Of a DNA stretch of 64,000 nucleotides, positions 48,601 to 59,890 are shown piece by piece. Under the pieces are notes generated by a model. It did not search any database. It was not told where the DNA came from and saw nothing but the letters and a program-made list of their open reading frames with translations. Positions within the stretch are counted from its first letter, which is position 1. Each line of letters begins with the position of its first letter. This stretch comes from Punica granatum (lineage: Eukaryota; Streptophyta; Magnoliopsida; Myrtales; Lythraceae): positions 16,508,230 to 16,572,229 of the forward strand of contig NC_045128.1 of the NCBI RefSeq assembly GCF_007655135.1, in the 5' to 3' direction. Both the position numbers and the translations under genes were made by a program.

Positions 48601-51600
48601 TTTTTCGGACTGATATTGCCAGTCGAGTCTATTTTGACCTAGTTTGGTATGTTTTTGTTTTGCTAACCCGACTTTACTCTCGATTTTCGGAAAATCTACG
48701 CTTGCTCTCCTCCCGAAATCACTGCAAGGATGTTAAGCATCCTCTTGGCTTTCCGGAATATCCGAGCAATCTCTGAGAAGCTACCCGAACCGACTTGTTT
48801 TCTCCGGGTGATTAGTCGGTTCAAAAATTTCTAGTCGGGTCTGTTGCTGCCATTCAGGTCTGTACAAGCAAAAAAGCCCAAACCCGACCCACCAACGGTC
48901 CAACCTAACTTCTAATAGTCCCATCCCGCATCCCGGGACTAGATATAACTATTCCTGACTTAGAGGAGTTAGGACTTTTATTTTTGTTGTGTTTATGGAG
49001 TTATAAGTTGTTTTCAAGCATGATTTACTTGCAATATTTCATTTTTATACAATTTTCTTATTATATCATGCACGTTTATCATCGTATTACGTGTTAGCAT
49101 GTCGGGAAATGTTTAAATCGAAGTCGGGGAGACCATTTTAAACCGAAACGACCAAGGAAGCTCGCAGGTTCCCTTTGAGGAAAAGTAACCGTGGCCCCTT
49201 TTGTTGGTTTTTTGGGTTATACCTGGATTCATTGCCCCGATTTAAGTCGTTTCTTGAATTTTTATGTTTTTCCGCATCCATGAAGTCGGTATCGTTTTAT
49301 TAATTCCATAAATAATGTGTTTGTGCATGCTTGAATGTTTAAATGCGTTTTCCAAATCATGGCGATACTGGCTTTGTTAAATACGTGTCATTTGTCGTGT
49401 TTAACATTTTGAGCATGCGAGAAATAGTCAAAATCGGGTTAAAAAGAACGCTTGAAAACCCGAAACGGGTGAAGGTAACCCACGGCTATTCGCAAGAGGA
49501 AAGAACCGAGAGTTCTTTGACCTCATTCGGGTCAAAACGGTCTCTTTACCTCGATAAAATCCATTTATCGAATTTTGTGCAAATTGAAATTTTAATATCG
49601 TCGCAAATCCCACATTAAAATGTCTTTTAGAATGCTGTTTTCCAAACAAAATGCAGGGATTCATGTATCGGTGACTCTTTCGGGGCCATTTGGGTTCCGA
49701 TGGTATTTTGGTCATTTTGATCAAATTATCCTCAACCTTCCTAGACCCGTCTTAGTCATCGTATCATGAATCGTTTTCATTAAATTAAGCTTTTCGAATA
49801 CTCAAGCTTCATTCAGTTGATCAATTCATGATATGTTGATTGTTTGTAACCCGCACATTTATTATATTCGGCGATAAATCACAAGCAATAAATCCACAAA
49901 TGGGTTTATCGGGACGCTCACATGATTAAACCCACTTCACACTGACAAATCTTGCTTGAATTAGCCATTAACTGATAACTCGCGTCGATAAGTTTTCAAA
50001 TGACGTTAATGCCCTTTTCAAAACTCGCATTTCTAAAATCCCGAAACTCGTGGTCCGATATAGCACGGACGTCTAAAAAGGACTTCTATGTCTCAACTTG
50101 AGTTTTTACCTAATTTCAAGTAACTCAAGTTATGATACAAAAGATCTTTCTAGATCACTTCCAAACAGATTGACCGGTTCTTTGACTTTTCCGAGTTCTT
50201 GCATAACATTGGAAGATTCAGGGAATTGGTCGACACCGGTTACAGGCCGAAGTGACCCGCACTGCGATGTTTCCCTTTTCTGAAAATAATTTTCAAATAA
50301 AAGGCAAAAATCGTTTTTTCACAATTTAGCGACACCCCTAGGGTTAGCTTGACAGAAACACTATGGTATCAGGATAAGGACGAGCTACCTATTCAGGTGC
50401 AGGTTCATCTGCAAAGCCTTTTCTTATCTAACTGATGAGTTTCTGTCATCTTATCGTAGACTCGGGTAACTAGAACAGTTATCTTTGTCACAAAACATGT
50501 CAAATGCGAATTAACCTTTCACTCGACCTAGCCAAACACTAGATAATGGTTAGGTGGAACTCCAGGTTCCAAATCTATAGTCAAAATACGAGTTTGGCAA
50601 ATTCAGTGGAATTTCAGTGTCACAACACATAATAATTTTAAAAACAATCCACACACAAAGGACTTGACTACATACACCATGTCTGTCAAGTCCTTGAAAC
50701 AAAGCCGAATGCAAAAAAATGTTTTGCATGCGTTTGCTTGCTTAGCATAGGGCATTTGTTTGCAAAAATACCTATGGGTTAATAATTTGTTAATCCATGT
50801 ACATTCAGCAATAACAAACACATTGTCTGCAATCTGCATGTTGTTTGTTACTTTTCTACTATCGTTTGTCCACGCGAATCGAGCCAAACCCATTGGACGC
50901 ATTGCACTTAGAGTTCAACACTCTAACCATCAGTTATGGGGTACAACGCCCCATTCACTGATAGCACATTTGAATTTCAGTTTTTAATTTTTCCCTAAAC
51001 TCACGGTGAGTCAGAATGGAATAATAACCAAACGCTAACTTACTGGGATTCGATCATTTGTAATTTGTATTTATTGTTTTTAGAGCATTGAAAGAATTTT
51101 ACTTTATACTTTCATTTTGTAAGAATCCCAGTCAATGAGCGAACGGTCCGAGAGTCGAACTAATCGAATCGGTCCAATGCTTGCCCAAACAAGAGTAATC
51201 CCAAAATCTCACAGTTCCGATTCACGCAGTAATTCAAACATCATAGTTTGATGAATTGTAATACAAGATAGTAAACTGATTCCTTGACATATGAGAATAC
51301 TTCTCTCTCGGCTTCCCAACCGACATCGTTTGGTTCATCGAATTTTCGGTGTTAAAACGTGCAAGCTGAGCGGAACCTAATTCACGCGGTAAATGAAATA
51401 AAATTACAAGCCTAGCAAGTTAGAGTACCGAAAGAGCATGCGGAATATAGGCCCGCACGTAACGTGAACCCCCGAACTTGGACTTTCCAATTCTGCACAG
51501 ACCAATGCCTTAGCAAAACTAGGTGTATCACTACCCCTAGACCCGGGCAACTTACCGGCCCTCGACTTGCGGGTTGTAAACAGGTAGTGGCGACTCATTC

Positions 51601-51748
51601 TCACACGTGTCTGTCACGCATCCCCTGGGAAGGTGAACACTCCCAAGCCGCGCGATTCGGTCGAGCGCATGCGGGCCTTGACGAGAACGACATTCGGATC
51701 CGTACAGGGTGGATTAGCCAAAGAGGGGATCGAAATAGCCCTAACTTA
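45603..51748. mobile_element. Long-TIR DNA element (MULE-like), 1.34 kb, split by solo LTR X3
   Basis: A 16-bp perfect inverted repeat, TAAGTTAGGGCTATTT (45603-45618) and its complement (51733-51748), marks the ends. Inward, 45684-45840 matches the complement of 46790-46903 plus 51712-51737 over about 150 bp (for example CCAAAATGCCCC, TTAATTACTCTAATT, CATCTCTTCCTTT). The left terminal repeat is present twice in tandem (45603-45683 and 45684 onward). No coding is seen in 45840-46790, which is AT-rich. Long TIRs suggest a non-autonomous MULE; no clear 9-bp target duplication was found, so the superfamily is tentative. Confidence 0.65.
46904..51706 (+). mobile_element. Solo LTR X3 (4.8 kb)
   Basis: It runs from TGTCAACACACC to GATCCGTACA and is flanked by GGGTG on both sides (46899-46903 and 51707-51711), a perfect 5-bp duplication. 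It is an X-family LTR, collinear with X1 and X2 but the most diverged of the three. The shared terminal block (ACCCGGGCAACTTACCGGCC near 51541) is present. Its TATA region is lost. Removing it restores one arm of the surrounding TIR element. Confidence 0.85.
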
Positions 51749-51779
51749 TAGATTATCTTGTTTAATAGTAGCATATTTA

Positions 51780-52351
51780 GAAAAACAATGTTAACTCAAA
51801 TTATGAGCAAAAACTAAGAGGTAAATATGAAAAAATTAAGACTCATAGATTTATCTATAGAAAATCAAAAGATATCTTCAAGATTTACTTATTTATAAAT
51901 ACTCGAGACCCACATAAACTATTGGAAGATTCCAAACGTTGGTTAAATGGGTTGATATGGGCGGCCAATATTCCAAATTCACGGATTGGAAAAACTGCTG
52001 TGCACACTGAACAACTTGTAGTATCTTCCTCATCCAAGCTCCAATTGATGAACCGCTTGAACTGATGTGCTTTTGACTCAACAAGCTTTCTAACTATATG
52101 CAATTCACACCACTTGGTCAGGTTTAACCTGCCCAAAAATATCAAGAATTTAGAAGCTGCAAAAGATTGATCGAGAATGTCCACATAAATCGCAATGAAT
52201 CAAAAACACCTAAAACCTACTAAGTCCCAATAAAATGCAAATGAACAAGAATTAAAAACAAAACCTATAACAACTAACCTAAAACACACCATAAACACAA
52301 TCAAAGGTATAAGTTGAGATGATAAATTTATGGCATTTTTAGCACTTATCA
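51780..52351 (-). mobile_element. LTR fragment (chromovirus-like start)
   Basis: On the minus strand the block starts TGATAAGTGCTAAAAATGCC near 52351, a start seen in LTRs of some plant chromoviruses (from memory). No second LTR, primer site or coding was found, and the other end is unclear. Confidence 0.35.
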
Positions 52352-52807
52352 GAAAGTATGGTAGTTATTCAGGCATAGTTACAATTGTAGCCTAAATTAA
52401 TGATTGATTTTAATTCAAAGATATGTGGTAAGGGTATTTTAGGAACTTGAAAGTTTCACCGGTGAGTGTTTTTCTAGCATAGTAATAATAGATAATATAT
52501 ATATATATATATAAGAAATATTATGTAATATAAAAAAATGAAAAGTATATAAATGGAAAAATAATGGAAAAAATATTTGGCCACGTGGCAGCATGCAGAT
52601 GACCCGGTTTAGCTTATTGGAGAAGAAAAGGTGGAGCTCAGAGATTGGAGAAACAGATAGTAATGTATGGCTCAAAATAAAAATATTCACAAAACACTAA
52701 CCCCTATCTTCACAATGATGAATCGAAGACCTTTTACTTTGTGTATTTGTATATGATGATGATACCAACAAATGGAAATTCGGAAAAAGTGGGTTTACTG
52801 CTCAAGC
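52352..52807. other. AT-rich DNA, no gene
   Basis: Contains a (TA)n run at about 52494-52513. Nothing else is recognised. Confidence 0.5.
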
Positions 52808-53226
52808 CTGTTAGGAATTGGATTTTGGGCCAAACTCCACTTGAGCCTGATAAGCCCATAGTGAAGCTTCACATGATGCGGCCCTCCTAGCTCGTGATCG
52901 CATGTCTTACTTGGGAATTAAGCTTTGTCAAATTTTCTGATTTATTGACCCATGACATACGTAGAACATGTCAAGAATCATTAAAGATAGGTAACTGAAT
53001 ATATTCCTAATTCCCTATAAATATTAAGGTATGTATTCTCATTGTTTCAGTCACGCACAACCTATTGCCTCTCATAAACTCATTATTTCTTGAGTATCAG
53101 AGAGTAAACCTGGGATGCCCCAATATATCTTGTACAAGTGGTCGAGGGTCATGTTTGTGAATTTCTCAACACCAATTCACATGTGGATCGTACATGACCA
53201 AAAATGGATTTTCCGGTCCGTAACAA
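52808..53226 (+). mobile_element. Possible solo LTR, about 0.42 kb
   Basis: It begins TGTTAGGAATTGG and ends CGGTCCGTAACA, with CCCTATAAATATT as a TATA-like box near 53022. TG...CA ends and an internal TATA suggest an LTR. The flanks do not form a clear duplication, and I know no second copy. Confidence 0.35.
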
Positions 53227-53569
53227 AACTGAACAAATTCAATTATCTTCGATGAGACTTTATGTACTTTTCATTTTTCTTTTCACATCCTTTATTTTGA
53301 AAATTTACTAGATTTATGGGTCTATCTTGTAAAAAAAAATACCTAATCAAATGCCTCGAAGCTCTAGATATAAACTCTTTTACGGTCTATCATGTAGCGA
53401 CCTCACAAAATTAGTACCTTGCAAGGACATGTCATAATTTTACAAAGCTTCTTGCGAATCTCATCATCAGGTTGAATTATTGAAATATTTTTTTGGATGA
53501 ATATAATTATTCGAGATATTATATCATGTAGAATATAAATTTCATAATATAACTTAATTATAGGAAATT

Positions 53570-53779
53570 TTAATAGAATATGTTGGTCAAGTTCTTCGGC
53601 AAGTAACTATCCACAGGTTCTTGATTGAGGTCCATTTCTGTGATGACTGTCACAGGCTTCTCTACTTTATTCAGTGCTCCCAAGGCTTGCTCAAGATTTA
53701 AGTGGTAGATCCGATCAATCCCGCAAATACTAACCCATAATGAGATGATTTCATACCTATATAAAAACAACTTATACAA
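53570..53779 (-). CDS. Short unidentified coding fragment
   Basis: On the minus strand 69 codons are open and read as protein-like, not low-complexity, sequence (HLNLEQALGALNKVEKPVTV, then DLNQEPVDSYLPKNL). It includes DLNQEP, matching the DLNxxP form of the EAR repression motif, which may be chance. The upstream and downstream flanks are AT-rich (53227-53569 and 53780-54146 hold nothing recognised). It may be an exon or a captured gene fragment. Family not recognised. Confidence 0.3.
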   Translation of the reverse strand: MYKLFLYRYEIISLWVSICGIDRIYHLNLEQALGALNKVEKPVTVITEMDLNQEPVDSYLPKNLTNIFY

Positions 53780-54146
53780 ACAAGGATCATAATTTTCTTC
53801 TTATATTTCGTTATGATTTTGAGTAAACAAAGAAATATTAGATATTAATTATTCTTTTACGTTTTGTCCAAAATAATTACCTTTCAATATACTTGTTGCG
53901 TTGTTATTTATTTTAATATTAAGAATCCAAAACTGTTTATTTCAATATTGAACTATTTCACAAATGATTTCTTCAATTTCGTCTGATATTATGCCAATAT
54001 ACATAAAGATAGATGTTCTATAATTTTTTAATCTCATGATTATTTTATTAATGTACTTTTCTTGGATTTCGTATTTATAGAAACTTTTATTTATATCTAG
54101 ATATATACATATGCTAAGAAATTGAGGTTTGATACCAGTTAGTGGT

Positions 54147-56326
54147 TATTAAATTTACATTTAGGCTTATACGGGCTTGGGCCATATTCACTTATAAGTT
54201 GAATATGGGCCCAATTCCATATAAACCTAAATGAAAATTTAATATGGTATTAAAGCGGGTTACGCTTTTACGTGTCCACGTGGGCTCACATTACGCCGGC
54301 CCAATATCGAGAGCAGCCAAAGCGAGCGCATCATGTTAGTCCCCCCTCGCCCGAGCACGGAAGATGAGCCCGGCTCAAGGTCAGTTGTTGAGGGCGGATG
54401 TTTAAGGACACGTGACAACGTGTAGGCAGAAATAGACCATACGTTGCACGTGAGGGTGGGTGTCAAGAATTATAAAATCCCACATGGAAAAGATGAAAAA
54501 ATATCCATGGGTTTATATGAGACTTGGGTACCACCACTTATCAGCTTGAGCTTTTAAGTGGAAATTGGCCCAAACCTGTATAAGCCCAATGGAAATTTAA
54601 TATGGTATCAAAGCTCGGGTTATGCATATGCGCACCTACGTGCGTGTTGAGAATTATAAAATCCCACATAGAAAAGATGAAAGAATAACCATGGATTTAT
54701 ATGAGACTTGGGTCCCACCACTTATCAGCTTGAGCTTTTATGTGGAAATGAGCTCAAACCTGTATAAGCCCAATGAAAATTTAATATGGTATCAGAACCC
54801 GGGTTACGCGTATGCGTACCTATATGCGTGTGCATACCTACACCACGCCAGGCCCAATATGTCAGAGAGCAGCCAAGAGTGCGCTTCATGTTAGTGTCCC
54901 CCCTCGCTCGAGTACGGAAGATGAGCCCGGCTCGAGGTCAATTGTTGATGACGGGTGTTTAAGGGCACGTGACAACGTGTAGGCATAAATAGACCAATGT
55001 TGCATGTGAGGGCGGGTGTTGAGAATTATAAAATCCCACATGGAATAGATGAAAGAATATACATGGGTTTATATGAGACTTTGGTACTATTAAATTTTCA
55101 TTGGGCTTATACATGGTTGGGCCCGTTTTCACTTAAAAGCTCAAGCTTATAAGTGGTGATATCCAAATCTCATATAAACCAATGGATTTTGATTCATCTT
55201 TTCTATGTGGGATTAATATCCTCAACACTCACATTCACGTGCAACGTGTGGTCTATTTTTTCCTATACGTTGTTTCGTGTCCTTAAACACCCGTCCTCAA
55301 CAATTGACCTCGAGCCGGGCTCTTCTTCCGTGCTCAGGCGAGGGGGGATACTAACACGAGGCGCACTATTAGTTGCACTCTGACATATTGGGCCTGGCGT
55401 GGTGTGGGTACACATATGCACGTAGGTGCGCATACGCATAATCCCACATAAGTGGTGGTACCTGTTGAGGATATTAATCCCACATAGAAAAGATGAATCA
55501 AAATCGATTGGTTTATATGAGATTTGTGTACCACCACTTATAAACTTGAGCTTTTAAGTGAAAACGAGCCCAAGCCCGTATAAGCTCAATGAAAATTTAA
55601 TATGGTATCAGAGTCTAAGTTGCTCATATGCGTGCCTACGCGTGTGTGCGCACCCACACCACGCCAGGCCCAGTATGTCGAGTGCAGCCAAAGTGCGCCT
55701 CGTGTAATACCCCATCGCCTGAGCACGGAAGAAAAGCCCGGCTCGAGGTCAATTGTTAAGGGCGGGTGTTTAAGGGCACGTGACAACGTATAGGCAAAAA
55801 TAGACCACACGTTGCACGTGAGGGCGGGTGTTGAGGATATTAATGCCACATAGAAAAGACGAATCAAAATCCATTGATTTATATGAGATTTGGGTACCAC
55901 CACTTATAAGCTTGAGCTTTTAAGTGGAAATGGGCCCGAGTTTGTATAAGCCCCGTGGAAATTTAATATGGTATCAAAGTAGGTTACGCTTCTACATGTT
56001 CACGTGAGCTCACATTACGCCGACCCAATATCAAGAGCAGCCAAAGAGAGCGCCTCATGTTAGTCCCCCCTCACCCGAGCACGGAAGATGAGCCCGACTC
56101 TAGGTCAGTTGTTGAGGGCAAATGTTTAAGGGCACGTGACAACGTGTAGGCAGAAATAGACCACACTTTGCACGTGAGGGCGGGTGTTGAGAATTATAAA
56201 ATCCCACATGGAAAAGATGAAAGAATATCCATAGGTTTATATGTGATTTGGGTACCACCACTTATCAGTTTCAGCTTTTGAGTGGAAATGAGCCCAAACT
56301 TGTACAAGGCCAATGGAAATTTAATA
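54147..56326. mobile_element. TRIM retroelement cluster (tandem and inverted copies)
   Basis: Short LTRs of 140-142 bp start TGTTGAGAAT or TGTTGAGGAT and end just before a TGGTATCA(A/G)AGC primer site (initiator tRNA-Met type). Plus-strand LTRs lie at 54461-54602, 54645-54786, 55017-55087 (truncated), 55463-55602, 55829-55968 and 56185-56326. An inverted LTR is at 55089-55227 with its internal part to about 55455. A head-to-head fragment is at 54147-54243. Internal regions are only about 215-230 bp and non-coding, ending in a GTGAGGGCGGG polypurine-like stretch. The LTR-internal-LTR-internal-LTR run at 55463-56326 shares LTRs, as TRIM tandem arrays do. Size and lack of coding define TRIM. Confidence 0.85.
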
Positions 56327-56419
56327 GTGGTATTCAAATCTTTAATATAAATTATTTTATAAATATGCAAATACATATAAATATTGTCTCTTATGGTTTT
56401 ATTTTTGAAAATCTATAAC

Positions 56420-56450
<31 letters not shown>

Positions 56451-57727
56451 CAAAGAGAAAATAACTAAATTGTCTACGATGATTATTTATGATAATTATC
56501 AAAGAGAGAATAACTAAATTTTCTAAGATGATCATCTTAAATAATTACTTTCAGTTGTTTCAATTTTAGAAAACAATTTTCCATTTTATTCTACTTTCCT
56601 CAATTTTTATCTCAAATTATGTGATTCCAGCCTCTATTATATTTATTTATTTCACAAACACCAACTAAATTATACTAACATAACATGATTATTATCAATC
56701 ATAAATCATAAAATCAATTAAAACTGCTGTTTGTGGTTGGATGGTGGTGGGTAGTAGGGTGGATTTTCCTAGCCTCAGCGACCCATCCATCTTTTTTAAA
56801 AAAAAAAAATTAAAATTCTTTTAATTTCTATTAAATTTAATTATACAAATATCTTTATTTTAAATTTGTACTTGACATTCGGAAGCCCACTAGGTTCGAG
56901 TAGACTCAACCCACTAAGAGATAAATCTCTTATGACCGTGAATTTTCTCAAATCACAAGACTCATACGAAATGTCTTATCTAAAGCTAACAAGTGCTGAC
57001 CCAGTTGAAACCAACCCACATTGATAAAAGACCTATTTTAACTCGTCGCCAATTTAAGTTGTCTCTTTAGTTTATGACGTTAGAATCGTCCTTATTTTTA
57101 CTGTTAAACACAACATTAGACTAACATAGTGACTTAATCTTATTCTTATTTGGGCATTAACTTGGTTTAATGAATATCGAACCTAATGTAGGAAAGTTTG
57201 TCCCCCAAAAATTAATGGACTAGTTAAGACCTATTATATTGCGATCAAAATAAATTAATTAGATAAATTGAAAATTCAAATTAAGATTAATAGAGATAAA
57301 TGTTAACTTTTATTCCATATGAAATATAAATTAGCTCAGTTTTTTGAAAATTTTGGATCATTTACTATCAATCGTGTAGTTATAATTTCTATACATCAGT
57401 AGCTTTATTATTAATTTCACTTAGATCATATATTAGTAATTACAAAACCTTTTATGACGAATCAACAAATTCATGGAAAAAAAATTTCGATAGGCGGCTT
57501 CGCGCCGATGCAATATCCTTGAATAATATTATAACTGATAAAAAAATTTCACATAAAATATTGAATTATTATTAATTAATTACTATAAAAAGTCATCTAG
57601 TTAACTTGATTGTTGGAAGTTAATATTTTATTCCTCTTGCATACATACATACTGGCAAAAGGTTAATTATGAGCTAGAGATGGAAATGACCATAATACAA
57701 GAGTCCAGTGGAATCCCAACTTATCCT
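56327..57727. other. AT-rich DNA downstream of P2
   Basis: No gene. A (TA)n run lies at about 56424-56450. The stretch 56880-57060 (GATAAATCTCT ... TTTTCTCAA) weakly matches 61920-62090, a dispersed repeat of unknown type. Confidence 0.5.
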
Positions 57728-57733
57728 TTTATT
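57728..57733 (-). terminator. Polyadenylation signal of PME P2
   Basis: AATAAA on the minus strand, about 45 bp after the P2 stop codon. Confidence 0.5.
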
Positions 57734-57777
57734 TAGGTAGGTAGAAGATTTTGCGTAGCTATAATTGAAGCAAAATC

Positions 57778-59360
57778 TCAGAGGCCAAGAGTGTAAGGGA
57801 AGCCAGTGGAGGGCAACCAACTGTCCCCGGCAATAAACTGAGAGAAAGTGAATTGCTGCGCCTCTGAAGCGGTAATGACCCGGTAGCCCTTCCAGTTCAC
57901 CCGATTTGACGTATCTGCTCCTGCACCCGTGTTTGCATATTCTGCATAGTAGAGCGTATCGAGAGCAAAATTGCCATCCCACGGGTACCAACCTGCCGGG
58001 TTGACGATGTCATTGATGGTCGTCTGCATTACCACTGTCCTTGAGTACATCTTCCAAAGTCATCCCAGGTATGTCTCAAAGCTGTCTTTCACGGCTAGCA
58101 GGTCCGAGGTTGCACCGATTCTGCATTTTTGAATCACTATTCCTGAACAGAAAATGTTCTGATTTCAACTTTATGGTTATAAGACATACCACCAATCACC
58201 AAAATTGATTCGTCAATTTATACGGTCTTACTTATAGTAAATATGAATTTTAGTATGAGTCGGATGTCTCCGTCACAGATGATGCCATTCGGAGACTCAT
58301 TTCTTGTTTTTGGTGACGCAAGTATCAGCCACAAGCTCATTTTTATTGTGAAGAATACTTTCGCTCCCCTTCGGACTTTGTCAATTGTTCCTTCTCATGT
58401 TTGCTTGTAAAATTTGCTGAAGTAGCTGGCGATCAGTGTCCATACCTGTATTTTGGTTCGGATCATCCCGGCCCTGAGCAGTGATCATGTTCCTTTGGCT
58501 AGGGTTGGGTCGACGGGGGTGAATGTCGCAGGCTTGCAACACTGCAGCTGCATTCCCAAAGATGAAGTCTATCGTGCCCGCAATGTAGCAGCTAACGATA
58601 AACTGGCATAGGGAGTGGACATAGAGGGTGTCTTGGTAAGCGATCATACTGCATCGATAAAATGCGCACAAGTCGGCATTGATACGCAGTGCAACCGCTT
58701 TATTGAGATACATTATCCTACATGAAAAAAATGAGAAAGAAACCACAAGTTTATATGAGGCTTGGGTCCAGTAACCTATTAGCTTAAACTTTTGGATTGC
58801 AGATGAGCTCAAGTCTGTGTAGGTCCAAGTGAGAATTTTACATGATATTAGAGCGGGTTATGCTTCTGCGTGCTCATATGGGCTCACACCACGCCATATT
58901 CAGTTTTGAAGGCAGCCAAGAGTGCGCCTCACGTTAATCGGGCCCAAGAGTGGCCTAGTCTAATTCCGAGGTAGCTAAAGGTGCGCCTCTAGTTAGGCCC
59001 GAGTGTGGAGCTCGAGGCTAGTTTGATATTTGTCCCCCCTTACATGAGCACGAAAGAGGATGTTTGGCTTGTGGTCAATTGTTAAGGACGGATGTTTAAG
59101 GGCACATGGCACGTGTTGGACTACACGTTGCCACGTGAGGGTAGATGTTAAGATAGATTATCCCACATGAAAAAATGAGAAAGAAACCACAAGCTTATAT
59201 GAGGCTTGGGTCCAAAAACTTATTAACCTAAGCTTTTGGGTTGCAGATGGGCTCAAGTCTGTGTAGGCTCAAGTGAGAATTTTACACGCTTGGTGCTTAG
59301 ATGGCCCTGCGGCGTTCTTGAAAGTGATGTCTCTTGCTAAGAACCCCTCCCCGGCTACGG
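57778..59360 (-). pseudogene. Pectin methylesterase P2, 3' exons, doubly disrupted
   Basis: Catalytic part of a group 1 pectinesterase. The exon from acceptor CTGCAG at 59361-59366 begins at 59360 and reads AVAGEGFLARDITFKNAAGP then SKHQA. It is cut by a TRIM (58701-59286 with TSDs) and resumes VALRINADLCAFYRC. Next come AYQDTLYVHS (catalytic Asp) and GTIDFIFGNAA (catalytic Asp), ending at a GTATGG donor (58445). A 303-bp intron follows; the last exon is 58142-57778, ending TGA. The substrate-binding Gln region (HQAVALR) is exactly where the TRIM sits. The usual LGRPW motif reads LG-stop-LW: TGA at 58060-58062 replaces the catalytic Arg codon. The C-terminus (GWYPWDGNFALDTLYYAEY ... PSTGFPYTLGL) is otherwise well kept. 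The 5' exons are not in the window. The splice phase matches the end of P1's last visible exon, so P1 and P2 share gene structure. Confidence 0.9.
58701..59286 (+). mobile_element. TRIM insertion in PME P2 exon, 586 bp
   Basis: The LTRs are 58701-58842 (142 bp) and 59146-59286 (141 bp), starting TATTGAGATA and TGTTAAGATA. The primer site TGATATTAGAGC at 58843 is a diverged tRNA-Met type, and a GTGAGGGTAGA purine stretch precedes the second LTR. The flanks are CGCTT on both sides (58696-58700 and 59287-59291). It is the same family as the 54147-56326 cluster. The internal part is non-coding. Confidence 0.92.
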
Positions 59361-59890
59361 CTGCAGATGTTAACATTAGACTCCGACATCAGCTCTTCTC
59401 AGTTAAATAATATAGGAGAAAAAAGAAATTGATGGTGCCAAGAAAATCATGCTGAATCTAATATATAATTTTTTTAAAAAATGTAATTACCTTATTGAGA
59501 CAAAAATAAACACATAATATAGATATGAAGAAAAAATAAGTTAAAAATTACATATTTTACCAAATAATGAAAATCGCGAGTGTGAATAAATACGTAATTG
59601 AGTCTAGTAAAAATGCTAATAGCAATAATTATGTAATATAAATTCAATAGTATTGGTCCGATGGCTAAAGAAAACAGCTTTATCGAATGAAAAGCAAAAT
59701 TTTTGTGTGTTGTATTTATAGGCATATGGCACATTAAACTGGAACAATTTCACATATATCTCGAAGAGTTTTTTTCCAATTATCGAGAAAAGTATTTTTC
59801 TAGTAAATAATTATTGAGAAAACTTTTTATTTTTAAAGAAATTTAATTATATATTATTACATACAAGTTATATGAACACATAAATTAAAA
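59361..59890. other. P2 intron, AT-rich
   Basis: Begins at the splice acceptor of the P2 exon (minus strand). No exon or gene is seen. Confidence 0.6.

Noticed and set aside
54245..54256. tRNA-Met-like sequences as tRNA genes
   Set aside because: Only the 12-bp primer-complementary stretch is present at each TRIM; no cloverleaf can be drawn.
4411..59360. P1 and P2 as one PME gene split by a 53-kb intron
   Set aside because: Both are on the minus strand, so 5' exons should have higher coordinates than 3' exons. Here the order is reversed; they must be two genes.
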